Assembly (NCBI GenBank): GCA_036262055.1
Contig: DATAJP010000003.1
Location: 620,001-684,000 of the forward strand
Length of the DNA: 64,000 bases
Source: Ignavibacteria bacterium
GTDB lineage: Bacteria > Bacteroidota > Ignavibacteria > Tepidaquicellales > Tepidaquicellaceae
Direction: 5' to 3'
Numbering within the stretch: the first letter of the stretch is position 1; every line of letters starts with the position of its first letter. The position numbers and the translations under genes are program-made. Shown one piece after another: positions 9,119 through 16,773 of the stretch. The notes beneath the pieces are model-generated. The model did not search any database. It saw only the letters and a program-made list of their open reading frames with translations, and had not been told where the DNA came from.

Positions 9119-9673
9119 TTAGTTTTTAGGAACCTGGGTTAAAAAATCTTTTATTAACTTTTTCTGCTTATCTTTATCAAGCGTTTCTGAAATAATTTTC
9201 TCCGCAGCATTAATTGCAATATCAGAAATCTTATCTTTCAAATCATTGAGAGCAGATTCCTTTTGCTGTTCAATTTCTTTTTTCGCCTGGTCAATAACTT
9301 TCCTTGAATCATCGTTAGCTTTCGAGATTATTTCGTCTCTTAGCTTGTTTGCCATATCCTTTGCTTCACCGATGATTTTCATTGACTGCGCATTTGCTTC
9401 AGCAAGATTTTTCTTATTCTCTTCAATCAGTCTCTGAGCTTCCTTGTTAAGATTCTCAGCGTTCTCAATTGCATTCTGAATCGTGTTCTCTCTGTCGTTT
9501 AATGCTTTAATCAACGGACCCCACGCAATTTTCTTAAGCAGAAGCAAGAGCAGCGTGAAGATGATAATAGTCCAGATGATAAGTCCCGGATTTGCAGAAA
9601 GCAAAGACGGTTTCTCTTCCGGTGCCATCAATAGCAGGATATTACTTGAATAAGCTATCAAATAATGTATCAT
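9119..9673 (-). CDS. atpF: F1Fo ATP synthase subunit b
   Basis: The 184-residue membrane-anchored peripheral stalk. [24 protein letters not shown] (residues ~29-52) is the single membrane helix with the typical 'P...W..I.F..L...L.k..W.P' pattern. The remainder is a long charged, Ala/Glu/Lys-rich helix that forms the dimeric coiled coil reaching up to delta. A second in-frame ATG at residue 16 could be the true start; the longer form would give a short hydrophobic N-terminal tail as seen in some Chlorobi-type b subunits. It lies 31 bases from atpE and 5 from atpH. Confidence 0.95.
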   Translation of the reverse strand: MIHYLIAYSSNILLLMAPEEKPSLLSANPGLIIWTIIIFTLLLLLLKKIAWGPLIKALNDRENTIQNAIENAENLNKEAQRLIEENKKNLAEANAQSMKIIGEAKDMANKLRDEIISKANDDSRKVIDQAKKEIEQQKESALNDLKDKISDIAINAAEKIISETLDKDKQKKLIKDFLTQVPKN

Positions 9674-9704
9674 TTTAAAAAATATTTAAAATTTAAAATT
9701 AAGC

Positions 9705-9926
9705 TTACGCTTTAATAGCAAGCAATATACAGATAACCAATCCGAAAAGCGCAACACCTTCAACAAGAGCTGCGGCAATAATCATCGAAGTTCTGATACC
9801 GCCCATTGCCTCCGGCTGTCTTCCGATAGCTTCTAAAGCTGATGCAGCAAGCTTACCGATACCGATACCTGCTCCGATTACTGTTAATCCGGCTCCGAGA
9901 CCGGCTCCTAAATATGCTAAGTCCAT
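9705..9926 (-). CDS. atpE: F1Fo ATP synthase subunit c
   Basis: The 73-residue proteolipid of the rotor ring: two hydrophobic helices joined by the polar loop GRQPEA (residues 35-40). The first helix has the packed glycine pattern GAGLGAGLTVIGAGIGIG, and the ion carrier is Glu56 in AAALVEGVALF. The residue after the Glu is Gly, not the Ser/Thr common in sodium-binding c subunits, so proton use is likelier (inference). A strong ribosome-binding sequence (AAGGAG, 9937-9942) precedes the start by 10 bases, fitting the high copy number needed for the ring. The upstream spacer to atpB carries a palindromic repeat. Confidence 0.97.
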   Translation of the reverse strand: MDLAYLGAGLGAGLTVIGAGIGIGKLAASALEAIGRQPEAMGGIRTSMIIAAALVEGVALFGLVICILLAIKA

Positions 9927-9936
9927 TTAATTAATT

Positions 9937-9944
9937 CTCCTTTT
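9937..9944 (-). promoter_or_regulatory. Strong ribosome-binding site of atpE
   Basis: The minus strand reads AAAAGGAG ending 10 bases before the atpE ATG at 9926. It is one of the clearest Shine-Dalgarno sequences in a window where most starts lack one, and it matches the higher demand for subunit c. Confidence 0.6.
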
Positions 9945-9974
9945 AAGGTTTTGTTTTTTTTATTACTATTAAAA

Positions 9975-9998
9975 TGTAGCCGAACCATTTAGGGTTCG
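9975..9998 (-). repeat. Palindromic repeat of the TGTAGCCGAACC type in the atpB-atpE spacer
   Basis: TGTAGCCGAACC is followed by a short loop and GGTTCG, giving a 6-bp hairpin. The same TGTAGCCGAA core, with GAACC/GGTTC arms, occurs in the longer composite palindrome at 24887-24938, so this is a dispersed repeat and not a chance hairpin. It lies inside the operon and would be transcribed between atpB and atpE. Confidence 0.6.
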
Positions 9999-10004
9999 TA
10001 AAAA

Positions 10005-10916
10005 TTAATGTTCCTGATGCTCTGCCATATTGACATATAAGACCGCGAGCATCGTAAAAATATATGCTTGTAAAACTGCTACGAAAAGTTCAAGTATGTA
10101 AATGAATAATGTAAACGGAACAGCAATAACTATTCCTGCATAACCCATAATGAAAATCAATCCAATCAATGATAAAACTATAATAGAACCCGCTGTGATA
10201 TTCGCAAACAACCTGATCATGAGAGAGAACGGTTTAATGAACAATCCGATGAACTCAATGATAATCATAATCGGAAGAACGAATACCGGAATTCCATGAG
10301 GAACAAGCCCTTTGAAGTATCCTATAAATCCGTTTTGCTTTATGCCTTTTGCCTGAACGGTGAAGAATACTATTAATGCAAGCGCCGCTGTTACGTTAAT
10401 GTTCTTTGTCGGCTGCGCCATGAAAGGAAACAAACCGAACAGATTGGCAAAAAGAATAAAGAAAAATATTGTCAGAAAAAACGGGAGCATCTTAACGCCT
10501 GATTGTCCCATGCTCGGAACGACAATCTCATCACGGACAAACACGATGAGTGTTTCAATCATGTTGCCCAGTTTCTTAGGCACCCTATTCTTTGTGTTCG
10601 ACGATGCTGCTGCGCTTAAAACAATGACAAGAAGCAAGCTTGATAACATCATCATGAACAAACTCTTCGTAATCGAAAAATCGAAAGTAATGCCGCCGAT
10701 TGTTACGGGAGCAAAATGCGGCAAAGGAAGTTTACCCAGAAAATAAAAATCCACATAATGGTGGTCAACTACTTTATCTATTATGTCAACCTTACCTTCA
10801 TCTTCTGTCGGTGCATCGGATGCAAGCGCAGTTGATGAAAATAAAATAAAACAGAATAGAGCAGTAATTAAAAAACGAATGGAATTTGATTTAAAAGAAA
10901 AGTGAAAAGGCTTCAA
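10005..10916 (-). CDS. atpB: F1Fo ATP synthase subunit a
   Basis: The 303-residue stator channel subunit. Arg235 in SLMIRLFANITAGSI is the invariant arginine that faces the c-ring carboxylate. Preceding membrane segments (FFLTIFFFILFANLFGLFPF) and the last helices (AVLQAYIFTMLAVLYVNMAEHQEH) are standard. The N terminus is longer than in E. coli: a cleavable-looking signal peptide (ALFCFILFSSTALASDA) and about 40 residues predicted outside the membrane precede the first core helix, a form also known from Bacteroidetes/Chlorobi a subunits. It follows atpI by 9 bases. Confidence 0.97.
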   Translation of the reverse strand: MKPFHFSFKSNSIRFLITALFCFILFSSTALASDAPTEDEGKVDIIDKVVDHHYVDFYFLGKLPLPHFAPVTIGGITFDFSITKSLFMMMLSSLLLVIVLSAAASSNTKNRVPKKLGNMIETLIVFVRDEIVVPSMGQSGVKMLPFFLTIFFFILFANLFGLFPFMAQPTKNINVTAALALIVFFTVQAKGIKQNGFIGYFKGLVPHGIPVFVLPIMIIIEFIGLFIKPFSLMIRLFANITAGSIIVLSLIGLIFIMGYAGIVIAVPFTLFIYILELFVAVLQAYIFTMLAVLYVNMAEHQEH

Positions 10917-10925
10917 ATCTTTAGA

Positions 10926-11330
10926 TTAAATATTAGTTGTTTCCTTAAACTTGATAATAAAAAATAACTCGAGTATCAAATATGAAAAATATAAAGCAAA
11001 AAAAGTGATTGTAAAATATACAGGACTAAATTTAAAAACCAGCAAGCATACAATAAACACAGTCATAATAACGAACATCCGGACGCCAACGCTCAACAGC
11101 ATGTAAATAAAAAATGCTTTGTTTGATTTATGCAGAACCCGGACAATTACGAAAGCCCCCGCAAGAACATTTACCGTAGCAACAATGAATGATACAAGTA
11201 TATCTGCTGTCGGAAATGTTTTACTGTAATAGTTAACAATCAATCCTGAAATAAGACTGATACCAACTCCAAGTACTAATATCCAGATTATAAACTTGTT
11301 AAACTTCGCCTTTTCCTGAATCGTCATCAT
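10926..11330 (-). CDS. atpI: AtpI-like four-helix membrane protein of the atp operon
   Basis: A 134-residue protein with four hydrophobic segments (residues ~13-32, 39-61, 71-98, 102-128) and little else. Position between atpZ and atpB, with gaps of 2 and 9 bases, and the four-helix layout match AtpI/ATP synthase I proteins. These are implicated in assembly of the c ring and, together with AtpZ, in divalent cation handling. Sequence similarity within this family is weak, so the assignment depends mostly on context and topology. An ATG pair opens the frame (MMTIQEKAKF). Confidence 0.7.
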   Translation of the reverse strand: MMTIQEKAKFNKFIIWILVLGVGISLISGLIVNYYSKTFPTADILVSFIVATVNVLAGAFVIVRVLHKSNKAFFIYMLLSVGVRMFVIMTVFIVCLLVFKFSPVYFTITFFALYFSYLILELFFIIKFKETTNI

Positions 11331-11332
11331 AC

Positions 11333-11698
11333 TTACTTAATATATTTCTTTTCTGTTTTCTTTGCGTCCTCTTCCTTCGTGAGCTTGTTTATAGTCAGAA
11401 TGAAGCTATAAAACCCTCCGGCAAAACCGACAAATGTCAGAACCAAAGTCCAGATGAACTTTGTCCCGAACTCACCGTCAAGCCAGACACCAATAAAGAG
11501 AAACACCAGAATTGTACCTGCTAACTGGATTCCTAATCCCGAATATTGCAATGCTTTTGAGTCCGATTTTATTAACGGACTGACAAGAAATTTTTTCAAA
11601 GAACTCTCTTTCGAATTGTCTGAATTTCCTTGAGAACTGCTTGGGGATTGGCTCTTAGAAGAACCGTTATCCTTCAGTTTGTCAGAATTTATACCCAT
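11333..11698 (-). CDS. atpZ: AtpZ/AtpI-family protein (ATPase gene 1)
   Basis: A 121-residue protein that opens the atp operon. About 45 N-terminal residues are Ser/Lys/Gln-rich and look disordered. Then come two membrane helices with the family pattern: YSGLGIQLAGTILVFLFIGVWLDGEFGT and LTFVGFAGGFYSFI, where the conserved G.....G..lD in the first hairpin marks the AtpZ family. With AtpI it is thought to form a small channel or assembly factor for F-type ATPases. It is transcribed away from the radical SAM gene; the shared upstream region is 221 bases long and contains a palindromic repeat. Confidence 0.8.
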   Translation of the reverse strand: MGINSDKLKDNGSSKSQSPSSSQGNSDNSKESSLKKFLVSPLIKSDSKALQYSGLGIQLAGTILVFLFIGVWLDGEFGTKFIWTLVLTFVGFAGGFYSFILTINKLTKEEDAKKTEKKYIK

Positions 11699-11784
11699 AA
11701 ACAGACAAACATAAAAATACCAAAAATGCTTTATAAAATCAATTCAAGGAATGAGTAAGAGTGAGAAAAAATATTATTTCATAA

Positions 11785-11829
11785 GAAGTCATTCCCGCGA
11801 GGTACCCTATGGGTCACGCGGGAATCCCA
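11785..11829. repeat. Palindromic repeat, GTCATTCCCGCG family, with internal hairpin
   Basis: Arms GTCATTCCCGCG and CGCGGGAATCCCA enclose an insert that is itself a small hairpin (ACCC TAT GGGT). The left 15 bases (GAAGTCATTCCCGCG) are identical to those of copies at 16882 and 44462. It lies in the divergent gap between atpZ and the radical SAM gene, so it could sit near both promoters. Confidence 0.8.
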
Positions 11830-11919
11830 TTCTTGAAAATAAAATATATCTTGCTTCTCATAATTTTATACCATAAATTATTATGGGTATAAATTATTAA
11901 AATTTTAAGGAGAAAATTT

Positions 11920-12966
11920 ATGAAAGGACGAGGAACAGACTTAGCCCCGGGCAACAGGTTTGAAACAACTGAAGTAATCAAAGACATGGATTACTACGAG
12001 CAGTTTCCCGATGAACTTGATAAAAGAATTGAAACAACTTTTATCCGTGAGCATTCAAAAAATGTTTTATCACAAAACGACAGTCCCGATTTGGGATTTG
12101 GGTACAGCATTAATCCATACAAAGGTTGTGAGCACGGATGCATTTATTGTTACGCAAGACCCACACACGAATACTGGGGATTCAATCAGGGAGTTGATTT
12201 CGAAACCAAGATAATGTACAAACCTGACGCTGCAACCTTGCTTGAAAAAACTTTTCGCAAAGAATCCTGGCAGCCGCAGGTCGTTATTGTTTCAGGTAAT
12301 ACAGATTGCTACCAGCCGGGTGAAAGAAAATTCCAAATCACAAGAAGACTACTTGAAGTTTTTTTAAAATTCAGAAACCCTTTGGGAATGATAACAAAAA
12401 ATTCTTTAATCGAACGTGACCTTGACTTACTTGAAGAACTTGCCAAGCTTGAGTTAGTCAGCGTAACGATTTCAATCACAACACTCGACAGAAATTTAAC
12501 CGCCATAATGGAGCCGCGCACATCTCGTCCCGAACGAAGATTAAAAACAGTGGAAACACTTGCGAAAAGAGGAATAAGGGTGGGAGTGAATATCGCTCCC
12601 ATTGTTCCGGGCATTAATGATAAACAAATTCCCGAGATTATGAAAGCTGCAGCCGAAGCAGGAGCAAAAAGCGTCGGAAAAGTAATTCTCCGCCTGCCCT
12701 ACAAGAACAAAGATTTATTTGTCGATTGGGTAATAAAAAATTTTCCCGACAGAAAAGATAAAATCTTAAACCGCATAAAAAGCTTAATGAGCGGAAAACT
12801 TTATAACTCGGAGTTTCATGAAAGATTCAGAGGCAGCGGACAATGGGCGGAAACAATAAACCAGATTTTTTATCTGAACGTAAAAAAATATAAGCTCAAT
12901 CAGGAACGAAGTCCGCTTAGAACAGATTTATTCATCCGCAACCCCGACCAGATGGATTTGTTTTAA
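11920..12966 (+). CDS. SPL-type radical SAM protein (PA0069 family)
   Basis: A 348-residue radical SAM enzyme of the spore-photoproduct-lyase-like group. The iron-sulfur motif is Cys70-x3-Cys74-x2-Cys77 (KGCEHGCIYCYARPTHEY), and the flanking phrase GRGTDLAPGNRF at the N terminus and HEYWGFNQGVDFETKI after the cluster are hallmarks of the PA0069/Rv2578c family. The reaction is not known for this family, though the resemblance to SplB suggests radical chemistry on nucleic acid. It has a good ribosome-binding site (AAGGAG, 11907-11912) and stands alone on its strand. A photolyase is encoded separately at 25985, so DNA-damage roles should not be assumed for this gene. Confidence 0.88.
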   Translation: MKGRGTDLAPGNRFETTEVIKDMDYYEQFPDELDKRIETTFIREHSKNVLSQNDSPDLGFGYSINPYKGCEHGCIYCYARPTHEYWGFNQGVDFETKIMYKPDAATLLEKTFRKESWQPQVVIVSGNTDCYQPGERKFQITRRLLEVFLKFRNPLGMITKNSLIERDLDLLEELAKLELVSVTISITTLDRNLTAIMEPRTSRPERRLKTVETLAKRGIRVGVNIAPIVPGINDKQIPEIMKAAAEAGAKSVGKVILRLPYKNKDLFVDWVIKNFPDRKDKILNRIKSLMSGKLYNSEFHERFRGSGQWAETINQIFYLNVKKYKLNQERSPLRTDLFIRNPDQMDLF

Positions 12967-12979
12967 ATATGCTCACTTA

Positions 12980-13007
12980 GTAGAGACGCAAAATTTTGCG
13001 TCTCTAC
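12980..13007. repeat. Perfect 28-bp palindrome (GTAGAGACGC family)
   Basis: GTAGAGACGCAAAA and its exact reverse complement TTTTGCGTCTCTAC sit between the convergent radical SAM and YbjQ-like genes. Such sequences recur in many bacterial genomes as dispersed palindromes. Here it could also end transcription of one or both genes, although there is no clear T-run. Confidence 0.75.
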
Positions 13008-13022
13008 ACATTCATGAATAAA

Positions 13023-13355
13023 TCATTGAGATGACACCAGCACTACCGCTGTTCCATATGCAAGAACTTCCGTAACGCCTGACATAACTTCATTCGCATC
13101 ATATCTCATCCCGATAATCCCGTTTGCGCCAAGCTGTTCGGCATGCTTGATCATAATTTCATAAGCTTCCTGTCTGGCGTGTTCGCAAAGCTCGGTATAT
13201 AAAGTTATGTTACCACCGACAAGAGTCTGGAAACCTGCGCCGATGTTAGCAAAGAAATTTCTTGAGCGCACTGTGATACCTCTCACTATTCCCAGATTAT
13301 GTGAAATCCTGCATCCCGGAAGCTCAAACGCCGTTGTAATAAATCTTGTATCCAT
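13023..13355 (-). CDS. YbjQ/UPF0145-family protein
   Basis: A 110-residue protein of the YbjQ/UPF0145 family (annotated in databases as heavy-metal-binding, without firm biochemical proof). The diagnostic features are GIVRGITVRSRNFFANIGAGFQTLVGGN (residues ~22-50), then ARQEAYEIMIKHAEQLGANGIIGMRYD and a C-terminal VLAYGTAVVL strand. The fold forms a pentameric beta sandwich in known structures. Length and motifs are complete. A shorter paralogue lies 31 bases upstream on the same strand (13387-13647), so the two are probably cotranscribed. Confidence 0.88.
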   Translation of the reverse strand: MDTRFITTAFELPGCRISHNLGIVRGITVRSRNFFANIGAGFQTLVGGNITLYTELCEHARQEAYEIMIKHAEQLGANGIIGMRYDANEVMSGVTEVLAYGTAVVLVSSQ

Positions 13356-13386
13356 AATTATTTTATAAATTGTTTTTTAAATTTTT

Positions 13387-13647
13387 TTATAAAGCTTCTA
13401 CAATCACAGCAGTTCCATAAACGAAAAATTGTGAGGTCAGACCCGGGTTATCTATGGTAACTTTCAAGCCGACAATTGCGTTGGCTCCGAGCTGTTCTGC
13501 ATAATTAATCATTTGATGAAATGCCTCGTCATATGAACTTGTTCCGAATTTTCCCCAGCCATTTCCATATCCGCACGCCATCCCAAGATAGCGGGTGATT
13601 TTATACCCGTGAAAATCAGGAGTCGTAGTTATAAATTTTGAATCCAT
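13387..13647 (-). CDS. Short YbjQ/UPF0145-like paralogue
   Basis: An 86-residue relative of the gene downstream. It shares the start (MDSKFITTTPDFHGYKITRYLGM), the helix NYAEQLGANAIVGLKV and the end VYGTAVIVEAL. It lacks about 20-25 residues of the central loop, including the GAGFQTLVGGN segment, which is replaced by CGYGNGWGKFGTSS. The frame is intact and its start is conserved, so it looks like a diverged small paralogue and not a pseudogene. Function unknown; mixed oligomers with the longer protein are possible. Confidence 0.75.
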   Translation of the reverse strand: MDSKFITTTPDFHGYKITRYLGMACGYGNGWGKFGTSSYDEAFHQMINYAEQLGANAIVGLKVTIDNPGLTSQFFVYGTAVIVEAL

Positions 13648-13677
13648 AATTCAATATTTTAAAATTCATTTATAAAC

Positions 13678-13699
13678 AAATGGGGCTTTCGCCCCATTT
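13678..13699 (-). terminator. Hairpin terminator after the 992-residue T9SS protein
   Basis: AAATGGGGC and GCCCCATTT form a 9-bp stem with a TTTC loop, about 30 bases after the T9SS gene stop. The T-run on the minus strand is short and broken, so termination may be partial. Confidence 0.6.
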
Positions 13700-13730
13700 A
13701 ATTTTTGCTTTTTTACTTTTTACTTTTGCT

Positions 13731-16709
13731 TTATTTCACAAGAACCATTCGTCTTACTGAACTGAATGAACCCGCTTCAAGCTTATAAAAATAGATTCCG
13801 CTTGAAACTGCAGAAGCATCAAACTTAAATTCATAATTTCCTGCGTTGAGATTTTCATTTACCAAAGTTTGGATTTCTCTTCCAAGCATATCATAAATTT
13901 TCAGCTTAACCATTTCAGCTTTCGGAATTCCAAACTTAATTGTGGTCACAGGATTAAACGGATTCGGATAATTCTGTTGAAGCTCATATTTTTCAGGTAC
14001 ACCCGTTCCAGTATTTTGGATATTAACCTCAACATGATTTCCGCCTGAGAAGCATTTTATTCTTCCGTCTCTGCACTGCGCAAGAATTTCATCCGAATTA
14101 TTAACTTGCCCCAAATTAAAATTAATATTTTTAAGACCTATTACTCTCTCAGCCGCAAAATCCGTATTACCGCTTCCAAACTCATAAGTCCACTGTGTTA
14201 CACCGGATTCATTCATCACAAAAACCTTATTTCCAAGAGTAGCAGCTGCAACGTCAGTGCCTGCTGCAGTAAATATTTTTCCTAAAATTGCAGCACCAAG
14301 TATATATGTGTTATCTACGGGATTTGACCATACTACATCGCCACCGCGGTAATCTATTTTATAAAATGTTTTAGGACCTGCCAGAAGAAGATTAGGCTCC
14401 CCTGTGAAAGGAATTACCTGTCCATAAACTTTTTGTCCGTAATTTTTTCTCCACAGGACTCCGCCGTTGCTTGAATTTATGCAGAACAAAACTCCGAACA
14501 GATTAATTGTTGAATCTGCAAGACCAAAAATCTCAGGATTTCCGTCCCCGTCAACATCAGGCAGCAATTTTAAACTGTATATGTTTCCTGTTACAGGTGT
14601 CTGCCAGGTTGCAGAGCCGGAATTGTTAAAACCATTAATATAATAAGGACCGCCGCTGTTATTATTTGCAACAGCGCCACCCGTAGGCGATGATATCACA
14701 CCATACTGGAAATTCGTTCCAAGAACATACTGGAACAATACATTTCCGTTTAATCCGTTCAGGCAAAATACTGAATGTCTTCCCGGAGGACTTGCGCCGG
14801 TTCCGCTTGCTGAAACGACAACGTCATTTATTCCGTCGTTGTTATAATCTTTTAATACGTCAACTGCGTTTATGTCACCGTCAGAAAATCCGAGTGAATC
14901 ACCATATGCCCATATTTGTCTTCCTGTTCTTCCGGATAATGTATAAACCATTTCATTTCCGCCGGCGCAGCCAATTACAACATCCTGAATGCCATCACCG
15001 TCAATATCGGTTCTTATCTGCATTGCATCATCATAAGGAACAGCCCCTGTGTTATTGTCGTCAATACCCGAATTAAACGACCATAGAATATCTGCTGTTA
15101 CCGATGCATTGCCATTATAACATAGCGTTAAATAATTTCCTGCTGAAAGAATAAAATCATTAACACCGTCGCCGTTCACATCGTTTATCTGCTTCATACT
15201 GTTTGCAGATTTATCCTGAATGCTTGTGAAAGGATTGTTCGGAACGACACCCTCCCACCATTGATAGCCAACTGCCGAATTTGTATCTGAAACTGTTCCG
15301 CTCAATTGCAGTTTTGCCTGCGGCAAATTGACTGCATTAGAATTTATTCTCAATGAATCTTTAACCTGTAGACCAACCAATGAAAAATTATTCGGTCTAA
15401 ACCATACTCTGAAGCTTCGCGTTCTTTGCGTATCTATTACAACCGGGAAAGTTAATCCCACAGTGTCAAACATATAATATGATGAGCTTAAATTTACAGA
15501 ACTTATTGAGAGCGGAGCCGAACCCTGATTTGTAATATCAAATGTATAACCTGTTAAACAATGAACTCTGCGCTGCGCGTAATCGTAACTTGAAGTCGAA
15601 AGCGAAATGAAGCTTCCGTTCTGAACACCCTTTCCGTAAAGCTTAACAGTTTTAACAGGTACTCCACCGTCATTGCTTGAAATGTTCAACGTTGCAGAAT
15701 CATTCCCGAATGCAAGCGGTGAAAATCTGACTGAATAATCTTTCCCCGTTCCGGGATTTATTGTATCAGGCGTAGCGGAGGGGAGAATTGAAAATCTTGC
15801 GTTGTTAATTGCAAAATTACTTATAATTAATTTTGCAGTTCCGATATTATTAATTGTCAGAGTCTGGCTTCCTGTTTGATTTACTATCACATTTCCCAGA
15901 TTCATGGTATTTGATGAAGTCTGAATGGTCGGATTACCTGCTCCTGTTAAAGTGTATTTATAAAGACTTCTATATTGACCTACATTGTTTCCAACTCTAT
16001 AAGCAATTAAAAATAAATTTTGTCCGTCCCAAGCCATTCCGCGCGGGTCGCAATCATTATCAGGGTCTGGAGCCGGGAAAGAAAATACTGTATCGCCTAC
16101 AGCTTTTCTGTATCCGTAAATTCTTTCGTTATCTGCCTGAAAATTATCTGTAACATAAATTATTGTGTCACCTTTCATTGTAATGCTGTGAACCTGTTTG
16201 CCTCTTAGAGGAATTGAGTCAACTATCTGTTTTGTTGTAATGTCAACTTTATATGCCTTGGTGAAAGGATAAGTCGGGAAATCGGGATAATAAGACGCGT
16301 ACCACAGACCGTTTCCTTCTTTATAAAGACCGCCGATTCCCTGTGAGTGAGAAGGAAGATAAATACTATCCATTCTCACACCGAATCTGTTAACTTTATA
16401 TAAACGTGCTCCGTTTGAAAACACATTGCTTGCTATCCAGAAGCCGGTACCGTCCCATGCAAGCCCCTGATTATATGTAAATGGAACACTGAAACTGTCG
16501 AGAAATTGCCCCGTTTTTGAAATCTTCCAGATTTTTTGAGCGTTCCCGCTTCCGACAAAAAGAGTATCGTCTTTCAGAGTCAGCCCCCACATCGCATTAT
16601 AAGGAGTTGACGCCGGAAAAGGATAAGAAGCTACCAAAGTTTGAGAATAAACCTTGTTCAGACCCAAACCAAAAATAGCGAGGAAAGTAAGTAAAAATAA
16701 TTTTTTCAT
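13731..16709 (-). CDS. T9SS-exported multidomain protein (choice-of-anchor-D and FG-GAP/PQQ-like repeats)
   Basis: A 992-residue secreted protein. Order: signal peptide (1-22); propeller-like region (~25-260); two immunoglobulin-like choice-of-anchor-D segments (~265-475, marked by NIGTAKLIISNFAI and PVKTVKLYGKG); then FG-GAP/PQQ-like blades with Asp-rich loops (DVNGDGVNDF, DIDGDGIQDV, DYNNDGINDV, DVDGDGNPEI), probably calcium-binding; and a C-terminal type A sorting domain (~905-992) containing LQQNYPNPFNP, LKIYDMLGREI and SSGIYFYKL. T9SS cargo is carried across the outer membrane and then anchored or released. No enzyme active site is apparent, so surface adhesion or binding is the best guess. 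It is divergent from the 971-residue exported protein, 64 bases away. Confidence 0.88.
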   Translation of the reverse strand: MKKLFLLTFLAIFGLGLNKVYSQTLVASYPFPASTPYNAMWGLTLKDDTLFVGSGNAQKIWKISKTGQFLDSFSVPFTYNQGLAWDGTGFWIASNVFSNGARLYKVNRFGVRMDSIYLPSHSQGIGGLYKEGNGLWYASYYPDFPTYPFTKAYKVDITTKQIVDSIPLRGKQVHSITMKGDTIIYVTDNFQADNERIYGYRKAVGDTVFSFPAPDPDNDCDPRGMAWDGQNLFLIAYRVGNNVGQYRSLYKYTLTGAGNPTIQTSSNTMNLGNVIVNQTGSQTLTINNIGTAKLIISNFAINNARFSILPSATPDTINPGTGKDYSVRFSPLAFGNDSATLNISSNDGGVPVKTVKLYGKGVQNGSFISLSTSSYDYAQRRVHCLTGYTFDITNQGSAPLSISSVNLSSSYYMFDTVGLTFPVVIDTQRTRSFRVWFRPNNFSLVGLQVKDSLRINSNAVNLPQAKLQLSGTVSDTNSAVGYQWWEGVVPNNPFTSIQDKSANSMKQINDVNGDGVNDFILSAGNYLTLCYNGNASVTADILWSFNSGIDDNNTGAVPYDDAMQIRTDIDGDGIQDVVIGCAGGNEMVYTLSGRTGRQIWAYGDSLGFSDGDINAVDVLKDYNNDGINDVVVSASGTGASPPGRHSVFCLNGLNGNVLFQYVLGTNFQYGVISSPTGGAVANNNSGGPYYINGFNNSGSATWQTPVTGNIYSLKLLPDVDGDGNPEIFGLADSTINLFGVLFCINSSNGGVLWRKNYGQKVYGQVIPFTGEPNLLLAGPKTFYKIDYRGGDVVWSNPVDNTYILGAAILGKIFTAAGTDVAAATLGNKVFVMNESGVTQWTYEFGSGNTDFAAERVIGLKNINFNLGQVNNSDEILAQCRDGRIKCFSGGNHVEVNIQNTGTGVPEKYELQQNYPNPFNPVTTIKFGIPKAEMVKLKIYDMLGREIQTLVNENLNAGNYEFKFDASAVSSGIYFYKLEAGSFSSVRRMVLVK

Positions 16710-16773
16710 TCTAATGTTTTAATACTTTTAATTAAAAAATAAAATTAGTAATCTGATAATCTACTTTTTTTAT

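Noticed and set aside
10360-10746. 128-codon open frame antisense to atpB
   Set aside because: Shadow of atpB; composition reflects complement of membrane helices.
11699-11784. Promoter of the atp operon
   Set aside because: A TATGTTTG string close to the atpZ start resembles the Bacteroidetes -7 element, but no -33 partner at proper spacing was found, so I do not list it.
13387-13647. Second YbjQ-like gene as a frameshifted pseudogene
   Set aside because: Frame is intact at both ends with no stop; the short centre looks like a deletion that keeps the frame.
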